The translations under genes were made by a program, and so were the position numbers. The notes below the pieces were generated by a model, which saw nothing but the letters and a program-made list of their open reading frames with translations, did not search any database and was not told the DNA's origin. From assembly GCA_019009955.1 (NCBI GenBank), contig CM032228.1, forward strand, positions 101,412,001 through 101,476,000: a DNA stretch of 64,000 nt. Reading direction: 5' to 3'. This DNA is from Riptortus pedestris. Its lineage: Eukaryota > Arthropoda > Insecta > Hemiptera > Alydidae. Below are positions 24,543 through 34,330 of this stretch, piece after piece (position 1 is the stretch's first letter; each line of letters opens with the position of its first letter).

Positions 24543-24757
24543 ATCTTATTGAGTTAAAGCGTTGACCTTAATCTCACTTGGTAAACCTAGACTGGCGAGT
24601 TCGATTCCCGCCTGGGCAATAGGAATTTATTTAGTGTCGAAATTCATTAAGTAAAATCCTTAGTTGCACCCTGGCTAGAAAAGGGTTGTAACCTGTAGAG
24701 AACCCGTCTCAATTAGCCTGAGTTGTAAAAAAAGTAGACGTTAATAAATAATTTAAT
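24543..24757 (+). mobile_element. tRNA-derived SINE (family S), copy 4
   Basis: Has GTTCGATTCCCGCCTGGGCA (24600-24619, box B and the end of the tRNA-like head) and the shared body (CCCTGGCTAGAAAAGGG). It ends in AATAAATAATTTAATAG. The first ~25 bases of the head seen in copy 5 are not recognisable. Confidence 0.75.
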
Positions 24758-24759
24758 AG

Positions 24760-25829
24760 TTTTTATTGTAAGCAGAACATAGTTCAAGCTGCGACATTTT
24801 TGAATAATCGATGATTCCAAATTTGTTTGGAGTTTTCAATACTGAAGTAGTTTCCAGTTATAGGTGTAGCACTGGTGACGTATAGGGCTGAAAGCTAATC
24901 CGGGAGAGTATAGTAATCCAGGTATCGGGTTTGGCCGAGTAATTTACGACTGTGCTCAGGTGTTGGGGTGTAGAGCCAACCAGGACGTGAACACACCCTT
25001 GTCCCGTCCTCTCACACGGTGGCTAACACTCAATATCTGTTTGTCGCCAGTATTTCTTACTTCAGTCCACAAACATTCTTTATTGCCTAACAAACAAACG
25101 AAAAAAAAAAAAAAAATATTTTGAAATTTTGATCACTACCTTTGAAAAAACCTTCGGCATGGTAAACCTGTTAGTTATCCAGAGGTCTACTGTGTTTAGA
25201 GGATAAATTAGACGGGTTTCTTTAGGATTTTATATGAAAGTACAAGGAATAGTAGGCATGGCATTTTATGGAGCTAATGTAAACAAGCAATGCTAAGACT
25301 GGAACTACAAATATCTCTTAATCTCTCCGTACAGCATTTAATCGAGCATGACAAAAATAACCTAAATGTTGGTTTATTTCAGGTTTTTTATACTCCTATT
25401 AAAACGTTTCAAGTGCCGCTTCAGGCCTATATCTCCTTGTTTATATTTAGAACGACTGGAGTAAAGCGTGTTAGACGGATGAAATTTAGCCATTCCCAAT
25501 TGCCAAAACTATGGCACTCATTATCCAAATTTGATGGTAGGAAATAACACAATTATTGGGCCCTCGTCTTTTATAGAAACTCTTAGCTCCTTACAAATTA
25601 AAGAGGAATTCGATTTTTTGGTTCTTTTCTGGCGGAGGGGTGCAAAATTTCATGTACTATACCTAGGCTTAGACCAAAATAAAGTGTATAATAAGATAAT
25701 ATGAATGGTATTGAAAAAAATTACAATAGTATTGACAAGCTTCAGCATCACCTGGCAGGCCTAGCTGTTTACAAAGGCAGAATTCCCCTTCAGTTGGCTT
25801 TTCGAAAAAATAAGGGTAACCTACCAAAT
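24760..25829. other. No gene recognised
   Basis: 24860-25060 is close to balanced G+C with no stop-free frame of note. An 85-codon frame (25290-25547, plus) has ordinary composition but no known motif and no splice context. An A-run lies at 25101-25116. Confidence 0.4.
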
Positions 25830-26300
25830 ATAAATACTGTGATATACATTTATTCTTATTATTATCGAGATGTTTTTATTATTTAGTTTTCAGCCTTTAG
25901 TAAACCCCATTCTTAGTCAAGTCATGTAAAAAATCCTGTATTATATAATGAACCACTTTATTTGAAGATTAAATACCATATATTGTTTTCAACAGATATT
26001 CACTGAATGAGATACTTGCAAATATTTTGGGTGATGACGTCACAAATAAAGGTTTTTACGATCTTGACTAGAAAATGTATATTTAATCTACATCACATTT
26101 GGTATTTAACAACTTTGACATCACTAAAGATCATGATATCGTCCGGTAATGGCTGAAATCGGCTTTGGTGGAGGGGGTAGGGCTGAGAGTGGAATAATTG
26201 AAAATTTGAAATATCTCAGTTATTACGAGTTGGACCGAAAATGTTTATAAAATCATTGTTGTTGGAATTCAAATTTTCTAAAATTACTGTTGTATATTCT
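25830..26300 (+). mobile_element. Old HB element fragments
   Basis: ACATTTATTCTTATTATTAT, CGAGATGTTTTTATT and CAGCCTTTAGTAAACCCCAT (25845-25910) match the long-form middle. 26140-26300 matches the TAATGGCTGAAATCGG, G-run and AATATCTCAGTTATTA blocks. The order is rearranged relative to a complete copy, so at least two old fragments are present. Confidence 0.5.
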
Positions 26301-26346
26301 TTCAACTGATGTACCTCAGTCACTAAACATCTCAAGTGCAACTAAT

Positions 26347-26472
26347 ATTAGCAGATTTCCCCTGAGGGAAATCAGCTATTGAGGTCGTACTCATGATGCG
26401 ATTTTCGAAAATTTACTTCAAATGTCCATCGATCCTACCCAGGAGATGACGAAAATGAGGTCCGTTCAAATT

Positions 26473-26522
<50 letters not shown>

Positions 26523-26931
26523 AAGATCAAGTTCGTTAATGGCTAAAATCGGACCAGTGGGGGGGGGGTTTAGAGGGGAGAATTTTTGAAAATTCAAAAT
26601 ATCTCCGTTATTATGCGTCGGAACGAAAAATTGCATAGAATCAATCTTATTGCAAATTAAATGTACTATAAATATATTTCTATATATTTATTCTGTATCT
26701 TGAATATTAACCGAGATATTTGCATTTGTATTGTGTGTGTGGTCGGCAGGGTAGGCTATGTTCGGGACTTTCCGCCGAGAGCTAGTGTGGCTGTTTCTGT
26801 AACTGTTCGTCCCTCGTGGAAAGGTTTAGAGATTCCTTTCTACTACTGTTATTATTAGGCAGATTTCTTTATTGTAAAACTTCATGTGGGAAATCTGCTT
26901 AGTTTACGTAGCACCTGCGTGACGGACTTTT
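26347..26931 (+). mobile_element. HB element, short form
   Basis: Starts AGCAGATTTCCCCTGAGGGA, TA core 26474-26520, ends GGGAAATCTGCTTAGTTTAC, ACGTAGCACCTGCGT, GACGGACTTT. The CTGTTAACGCTCTAGCGGTC block after the TA core is deleted. The terminal hairpin has a compensated-looking loop change. Confidence 0.85.
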
Positions 26932-27672
26932 TTAAGTTCTGTTTGCAAAGGGCACCTTACTGCTGGAGAAAAGATGGTGAGCTGCAATCATCAGCACATT
27001 ATATCCCATTGCTTTTCAATGATGAACGTATATCTAAGGTTGTGTAGACAGAATTTCAGTAGAATGAAGATATGTCCTTTCAAAGAAGGAGTATTAGAAC
27101 TGGTAACATTGGAATGTTTGATGAGTGACAGTTGAAAAGATTAATGGGACGATGTAGCCAGCTAACGTGGAAATCCTAATTTTCTGCTCCCTTGTTCTAG
27201 AAAACAGTATTCGTGTCCTTTCCGTTGCGAGAACTATGGTTGGCTCGGGCAGCTTGATGGATCGCTACAACTCTGGCTTACACATTTCCTTAGTCCCCCC
27301 CCCTTCCTATGTCCATACCCTCTATTTCATATATCACTACATTCCCCCTGCTCTTCATTTATACTTAATACAATATCCCATGACTTTATTATATGCATCA
27401 CAATAATAAGAAATGTCCCTGTAGAAAGAGGTCTGAAATAATCGAATCTTCATAACAATTTGGATGGTAGAATGGGCTTAACATAATTGCAACACTGCCC
27501 TCCCAATGACAAGTAACCAAAGAGTGAATCCTCTGACAGATTCACTCTTTGGTTTAAGTGCGATTTCTAGATTTTTCAAGAACCTAATTATAAGATCGTC
27601 TGATAAAAACATAATAAGTTTGACCTCAAAATCAATTTTACGTAGATATCCAGCAATTAAAATCAGTCGTGC
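26932..27672. other. No gene recognised; perfect 16-bp hairpin
   Basis: Contains the hairpin at 27515-27554 (listed separately). The 79-codon frame 27167-27406 (plus) is Pro/Tyr/Leu-rich and unrecognised. Confidence 0.4.
27515..27554. repeat. Perfect 16-bp hairpin with 8-nt loop
   Basis: AACCAAAGAGTGAATC (27515-27530) and its exact reverse complement (27539-27554) flank CTCTGACA. It is too long and perfect for chance. There is no T-run and no gene next to it, so terminator function is not implied. It may be a recent small inverted duplication. Confidence 0.6.
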
Positions 27673-27834
27673 ATTTTAGCAGATTTCCATTAGGGGAAAT
27701 CAGCTATTGAGGTCGTACTCATGACGCGATTTTCGAAATTTTTCTTCAAATTTCCATCGATCCTACCTAGGAGATGACAAAAAGGAGGTCCGTTCAAAAC
27801 TGTATATCTATCTATCTATCTATATATGTATGCG

Positions 27835-27916
<82 letters not shown>

Positions 27917-28716
27917 TGTTACCACTCTAGCGGTCACAATTATTGTTTAATAGTTACCAAACTCGATATTTAGTTGTATTATGTAAAAAGAAAGATCAAG
28001 TTCGTTATCGGCTGAAATCGGGTCAGGTGGAGGGGGGTTTAGAGGGAAGGATTTTCGAAAATTCGAAATATCTCCGTTACCATATGCCGGATCGAAACAT
28101 TCTATAGAACCAATCTTATTGCAAATTAAATGTACTATAATTATTGTTATATACATTCATTCACCATCTTTAATGTTAACCGAGATATTTCCATTTTTAA
28201 ATTTTCAGCCTTCAGTAAACCCCCATTTCTACTGGTGTTACATAAACAATACTCTGATTCATAATAAATCACATTATTCGAATCTTAAATGCCAAAAATT
28301 ATATTCAAGAGACCTTTATTATACGAGATACATGCAAATAGGTCCTGGTGAGCCCCCCCCCCCTTAAGGTTTTGGACTACTAAAATTGTGTTGATTGAGG
28401 TACCAATTATTCTGACTCATTATTAATTACAGTACTAGATATAGTAAATAGTTCTCAATAAAATTAACATGTTATATTCTGATATATTACAGGAATTGTT
28501 TTTCTTTTCGGTGGGAGGTGGGACCTGTTTGTTTACATTTCTAACGCTTCCTGTCGGCAGGTTATTGAAATTGGCTGAACATTTCTTATTTCCGATTGTA
28601 TTTAATCACTTAATATTCACGGTGGTGTTGTGTTGCCAGTATGTAGATTTATCTATTAGTAAACTTCACGAGGGAAATCTGCTTAGTTTACGCAGCCCCA
28701 GCGTGACGGACTTTTT
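27673..28716 (+). mobile_element. HB element, long form, complete (reference copy for the long form)
   Basis: Starts with the palindrome (TTTCCATTAGGGGAAA, mutated). The core is CTAT/TA then a long GT tract (27867-27914). The middle is the AATGGCTG-type block, G-run and CCGAGATATTTCC. The long-form-only part (about 28200-28650) includes AGTACTAGATATAGTAAATA and TGTTTGTTTACATTTC. It ends GAGGGAAATCTGCTTAGTTT, ACGCAGCCCCAGCGT and GACGGACTTTTT. At ~1040 bp it is the longest copy here. Confidence 0.85.
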
Positions 28717-28844
28717 GGTATTTAAAAAATTTAAGCATTTTTTACACTGTTATAAAACGGCTCAATGAACGTAAACATTAGTTTTTTTAAAGAACAAAAG
28801 GATGCTTGATATTGAATTAGCTTAAATGAACTTGATGGCCGAAA

Positions 28845-28848
28845 ACTA

Positions 28849-28899
<51 letters not shown>

Positions 28900-29178
28900 G
28901 GTTAATAATCAAGATACTGAAAAAAAACGTACATAAGAACATTTATAGAACATTACATTTGCAATAAGATTGGTTCTACACTATTTTTCGATACGACTCA
29001 TAATAACGGAGATATTAAGAATATTCGAAATCCCACCCTCTAACCCCCCCCCCTCCACTGGTCGGGTTTTTAACCGTCAAAGGAGTTCACCTTCATTTTT
29101 TCATAAAACGTTTAAATATCCAGTTTGGTTACGATCAAACAAACATTGCGACCGCTAGAGTATTAACAGACATATATA

Positions 29179-29212
<34 letters not shown>
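28845..29212 (-). mobile_element. HB element fragment between two TA tracts
   Basis: A TA tract (28850-28895) replaces the usual ATGCAAATATCTC start. The block then runs in reverse through TTGCAATAAGATTGGTTCTA, the C-rich part, GACCGCTAGAGTATTAACAG and the TA core (29178-29211). Both ends are missing. Confidence 0.65.
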
Positions 29213-29237
29213 GCTATTATGTTACCATTATATAGAT

Positions 29238-29304
29238 TTATATATTGTTAAACCTCAAGTGGGAGATCTGGTTAGTTTACGCAGCCCCTGCGTGACGGAC
29301 TTTA
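29238..29304 (+). mobile_element. HB element 3' end fragment
   Basis: AAGTGGGAGATCTGGTTAGT, then the perfect ACGCAGCCCCTGCGT hairpin and GACGGACTTT. It lies a few bases beyond an oppositely oriented HB fragment. A solo 3' end of this type recurs at 47121 and 48728. Confidence 0.7.
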
Positions 29305-31549
29305 ATTCTAATTTCTCGATGTTCGCAATACTCGTTTGGTGCTGTGAGTAATCAGCTAACCCATAACAACTATTAGGAGAACGACTAGTTCGAACCGCGT
29401 AACAAAAGCCACTGATGCAATACAATAAAATATGACACGCATATGAAACTCCCAAAAATGAGATTAAATACATAGTACATATATGATATTAAATAATTTA
29501 CATGCTCACAATTGGCTTCCTTTTCAAATTGAGTTTCAAGTCTCTTTTAGCTATCGTCCAGATCATGTATACTGAATTTTTACAAATCTCATTCTATACA
29601 GATTAAATATGGCGACAAGCCAAAAGCCAAATAGCCAACTAGCTTTGTTCAGCGGTCCTCGAGAACTGTCTATATCAGTGTGGGATACCGAACTTGTAGT
29701 CCTGGTTCTTCTTCGTGAGAGCAGGCGCTAAAGGGTTAATCTTAATACAGAAAATACATAGTGTAAATCGATAAGGAGAAATTAATGATACCTGAAATTT
29801 AAGACGAATTTCTTCCTTCATTGTACGTATTACAATACACCACGCCAATGTGTGTATGTGGATGATCCTTGCACGTCGAGAATCTGCAAAGTTTACGCTA
29901 GTCCTTGCTGGAAGGACTAGTTTTCACAGTAAACCTTAACATGTTCAATGATATTAATATTCTATCAACTTTTTTTTCCTCATTGTCATCTGGCACATAG
30001 GCACACTACAAAATGCTTCATAAATATATATGTTATATTTAAATGTAGTTAATTAAGAAATCGTTATAATGAATCTTATTACATTTTCGACGCATTCAAC
30101 AACAAAACACAACCATCTACTCCTCACAGTAACCACACAAACACATACAGACACACACATAAATACAACAGAAGTAGGGCGGAGTTGTGAAGGAAAGAGT
30201 ATTTTTTTTATGCAAACACCTCGTGGAATTCTAAGGAGTCGAGAGTCGAGGTAGGGGGAACTTATATACATAATAGTAAATGAAAGTAGATAGTAGCTAA
30301 GCTCAGTAATGTTGTCTAAAATATTAAAGGAGTAATGTTAATAAACACCACCCTCCACTTCAATTCTCATCTCCTCGTGAACACAGCTAGTGCAAATTAT
30401 ATGCAATGTTATTTTAATTAAATTATTTATTTATAAGTTGCAAGAAATACATTATTTTAATTATTGTCAATTATAAGGGCTAAACATGTTACTAAAAGTA
30501 AAGGATAAACATTAGTGAGGCCCAGGATATATTGCATCTCAAACAGGATTCACGTTTTAAACTAATAAATAAATCTGGAAGATACAGTTTTTTTGTCATG
30601 ATACTTGTAAAGTTAATGAGTACTTACTTTCTATGGGCATCTATCAAACACGCTATTTGATTGGTGGTATTAGCTGTAGTTTAAAGCTCTTATATTCATA
30701 AAACATTAATATATCAATAATGTATATACTACATATTTCTCTAAATAACAAAATGGGTAAGTTTTATTGAGCCTACTTGCCTAAAAACTAGCAAAATTAA
30801 TTAAAAATATATCAAATTAACACTGTGAATAAATATACATACATTGAATAGTAGGTACATGTTTGTAACTCTTAAGTTGTCAGGTTATAAAATTAGAACA
30901 TTGCGTAACTCAAATAGAAACAGTGGGTGTAGTTCTTTAAATTTGATGACATCACACTTCTACCCCAGTAATAATAATTCCATGTCTAGGAGTGTGGAAT
31001 ACCACGATGAGTACGCTCATTACGACTACTGGACTAGTTCCTGCCTCGGTCAGATGGGTTTCCTCTGAGATTAACACCGCGTTGCCTAGCATTTTTTCCT
31101 TTCTCATCCGTGTAAGATAGAGGTCTTCAGTTCTTCTTGAGATAACCCCATCCACTTAGACCGATCACAGCACCTCACTTAGACCGATTTTTATTCCCGT
31201 CAATATGATTTCTTGTCGTGGTTCCATTTTAGTCAAGCCAAGACTGCTTCAATGTGAGAAATTAGGTCTGGTTACAGAAGAAATAACTTGCACAGTAAGT
31301 GTCTTCCATACGTCACAACTTACGGGTGTCTTCTATACGTCGTGGTCCCGATTGTCCCTCATGGTACAAAAAATCCGAAAAACCAACTTTTTTTTTTAAC
31401 CAAGTATACTTTCTTTCTTTCTAAATTAATCCAGCACCATGAAAATATAGTTGAATCATAAATAAGGTACAGCTTTTGAAAGCTACGTTAATTCAAATTT
31501 GCAAGTTGCAACATCTCGATCCGGATGATAACCGACGTTCCTATCAAAT
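29305..31549. other. A+T-rich stretch, no gene recognised
   Basis: Frames of 72-74 codons at 29255-29473 (minus), 30053-30271 (minus) and 30844-31068 (plus) overlap frames on the other strand and match nothing. A 40-bp block at 30861-30900 recurs at 41140-41181. T-runs lie at 30208 and 31387. Confidence 0.4.
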
Positions 31550-31565
31550 TTACTATTACTACTAC

Positions 31566-31644
<79 letters not shown>
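31550..31644. repeat. (TAC)n then (TA)n microsatellite
   Basis: A few TAC/ACT units followed by about 38 TA units. They end directly at the 3' terminus of a Helitron-like element in reverse orientation. Confidence 0.95.
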
Positions 31645-31645
<1 letters not shown>

Positions 31646-31956
31646 TAGCTCAGATCCCGGCTTCACCCGGGAATTCATTTGAGGCTAACTGGTGATGTTA
31701 TTTTTTAGCAGGCTTTACATTGCACAATATTTTGACATTTACCCGTCCCAGTGTTTAGGATTGATACCCGTCGTTGCCGTGGATTTGCTAATAATAGAAT
31801 ATTTGTTCGATAAGGCTTCACTGTCTTCGATATTTTAGCAGATTTCCCTTAAGGGAAATCAGCTATTGAGATCGTACTCATGACGCGAGTTTCGAAAAAT
31901 TTCTTCAAATGTCCATCGATGCTACCCAGGAGATGACGAAAATGAGGTCCGTTCAA

Positions 31957-32037
<81 letters not shown>

Positions 32038-33371
32038 TGTTAACGCTCTAGCGGTCGCAATTTTTGTTTGATCGTTACCAAAATCGGAATTTAATCATTT
32101 TATGTAAAAAGGAAGATCAAGTTCGTTAATGGCTGAAATCGGTCCAGTGGGAGGGGGGGTTTAGAGGGGGGATTTTCGGAAAATTCGAAATATCTCCGTT
32201 ATTATGCGTCGGATCGAAAAATTGTATGGAATCAATCTTATTGCAAAGTAAATTTACTATAAATATTGTTCTATACATTTATTCCCTATCTTGAATAATA
32301 ACCGAGATATTTGCATTTTTATTAAATTTGGGCCGATACCGGATTTTTGAATTTCCCGCCAAAACCTAGTTCGGCCCTTTGCCGTAACTGTTGGGCTCTT
32401 GTATGGAGATTTCTCTATTGTATTACTTCACGTGGGAAATCTGCTTAGTTTACGCAGCCCCTGCGTGACGGACTTTTTTATTTTCCGTCTCTTATACATG
32501 TAAATATGGTGAATTTTTATTTCAGGCCTCCCTTATAACCCCCCTCCCGTTCGAACCAGAAAATTTTAATATAACTTATAATCATAGAAGAATTAATGCT
32601 AATTGACATACCGAGTTTTGTTAAGTTCGATTCAGCCGTTAGTGCCCAATAAAATTGTTGGCTCCCGCTAAAGTTTTAACGTATAACTCATTTATACTTA
32701 GGTATACGACAAAAGTGTATATAACAAAAGTTACTCCAAATAACAAAATAAACAACTTCTTTTATGTTTATATTTGCGGAAAAACCAATAGGAAACGAAA
32801 TATCGCTATTTTTAATTTCAGGCTTCCCTTATAACCCCTACTTCTGCCCGTCCATAGAAATGTTGGTATGGCTTATTATAATGAAGGCCTCACTGCTAAT
32901 ACACATACCGAGTTTTATTCAGTTCGGTTGAGTCTTTTTTGGCAAATAATATTGTTAACTCCCTCTATAATTTTTAGCGTATAACGCATTTAAACTTCGG
33001 TATACGACAAAAGTGTATATAACAAAAGTTACTCTAAATAACAAAATAAACAACTTTTGTTATGTGCATATTTGCCGAAAAACCAATAGAAAACGAAATA
33101 TCGCTATTTTTAATTTCAGGCTTCCCTTATAACCCCCACTCCTGTTCACCTCAGAGAAAATTAATATAGCCTAAAGTCTAAGTTGAGTTAATAGTAATAT
33201 ACATACCAAGTTTCATAAAATTCGGCTCAGCCGTTTATGCGTGAAAAGGTAACAAACAAACAAACAAACATACACGAAAGAAACAAAATGCAGATATGGT
33301 GTCTATGACATGTGAAACGAAAAGTTATCGTGAAATTTCGCGAAAAAAATCAATGTACAGACAGAGGTTAC

Positions 33372-33415
<44 letters not shown>
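31645..33415 (-). mobile_element. Helitron-like element (family HA), copy 3, with nested HB copy
   Basis: Reverse orientation. CTAG (31645-31648) follows an A, then CTCAGAT and the hairpin region CCCGGCTTCACCCGGG (31656-31671). Three ~295-bp units carry GGCTTCCCTTATAACCCC-type blocks (about 32526, 32820, 33119). The 5' end is TTATGCGTGAAAAGGTAACA, (CAAA)n and CAGAGGTTACAATTTTA, followed by TA (33377-33415). An HB copy sits at 31834-32478. Much of the segment between the hairpin end and the first tandem unit, including the short open frame of copies 2 and 4, has been lost. Confidence 0.6.
31834..32478 (+). mobile_element. HB element, short form, complete, nested in a Helitron-like element
   Basis: Palindrome 31841-31860, TA core 31963-32033, TAACGCTCTAGCGGTCGCAA, G-run, ACCGAGATATTTGCATTTTT, CACGTGGGAAATCTGCTTAG and the perfect hairpin ACGCAGCCCCTGCGT, then GACGGACTTTTTTA. 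Comparison with the unoccupied stretch in the two related copies (TGTCATATTTCCCGTCTCC) puts the insertion between T and T, without duplication. Confidence 0.9.
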
Positions 33416-33419
<4 letters not shown>

Positions 33420-34003
33420 ACGTCCCATTTTTACCGTCGCCGAAGACGGGCAATTGAGGAAGAAGGCAGGCGGGAGATTGATGCGCGGGGCAGGCTGCGC
33501 GAGAGCCGAAGACAAGAAGCGATCGCCGGGAGACAAGCGAGAGGCAGACGGCAGCGTCCACCTCGAGCTCGAGAGAATTTTGCTCCCGCTAATCGCTTAG
33601 GCGGATCAAAGTGTTCAGAAGAGTTCAGAGCTTGAAGAATTGCAGTTATCTCGTCGGATGAGAGGTACCAAAGTTATGCTTATTGTGTATACACAATTAA
33701 AACAGAAAAGGCCTATTTATTGTATTTATATTGATAAGTTCCCATGGGAAGTATTGTTTGATTCTTTATTTAGTTATTATTTTTAAAGTTAAAGTTAGAG
33801 ATTATAATTATAGTTGATCTATTGTAAATAAACTAATTTGTTTTGAGAATACTGGTTTCGTTGTTACCTTTGAAAACAAACAACGTGGCGCCCTTAATAT
33901 ATTTATTTCCGCCTATTGATATGAGGCTAGTTAAATTTAACTAATAAACCCACACCCTTCTCCACTGAGTTTGGCAGTTTGGTTGCCCAGTCTGTGGGTG
34001 GCA
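33416..34003 (+). repeat. 5' LTR of the Ty3/gypsy-type element
   Basis: Starts TGTTACGTCCCATTTTTACC and ends TCTGTGGGTGGCA. The first ~240 bases are G+C-rich and purine-rich, the rest A+T-rich. AATAAA-type signals occur at about 33827 and 33942. By eye it is identical to the 3' LTR at a constant offset of 3598. It contains a short frame starting TGTTACG... that is duplicated in the other LTR and is not a gene. Confidence 0.95.
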
Positions 34004-34007
34004 TTAG

Positions 34008-34032
34008 TGGCGCCTTACAACGTGGGGCCTGA
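34008..34032 (+). other. Primer-binding-site-like sequence
   Basis: TGGCGCCTTACAACGTGGGG starts with TGG (complement of a tRNA CCA end) four bases after the LTR, the usual place for minus-strand priming. I cannot assign the tRNA by eye. Confidence 0.6.
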
Positions 34033-34170
34033 TTAAAAATAATTAAGAATAATATAAAAATATTGATGTAAAATATATTATGGTTAGGATTAGTGGTATT
34101 AGTAATGATATATGAATTATTTTTTTGTGTAAGGATAATTTTTTTGGTATATATTGATAAACAATTAAAA

Positions 34171-34290
34171 ATGGATATAGATAGGTTAAATAAGGAGGAT
34201 TTAGAGTATGAATTAAAAATTAGAGGAGTAACAGAATTAAAGACAGTTCATGACATGAGGAAAAAATTAAGATTATTACTTAGAAATTAA
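34171..34290 (+). pseudogene. Gag N-terminal piece, detached by a small duplication
   Basis: MDIDRLNKEDLEYELKIRGV (34171-34230) and HDMRKKLRLLLRN, then a stop at 34288-34290. A short 'LxxELxxRG...RKxLRxLL' head is typical of arthropod gypsy-type gag proteins. The rest of gag starts at 34331 in another frame. Between them AGAAATTAAGATTATTATTA-type units repeat, so a tandem duplication or slippage probably broke the frame. The frame also extends upstream with a hydrophobic run from 34093, which is probably not part of Gag. Confidence 0.55.
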
Positions 34291-34330
34291 GATTATTATT
34301 ATTAGAAATTAAGATTATTATTATTAGAAG

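Noticed and set aside
33415..33600. 61-codon frame in the 5' LTR, with an identical one at 37013
   Set aside because: The duplication is simply the two LTRs. The frame starts at the LTR edge and shows no protein family features.
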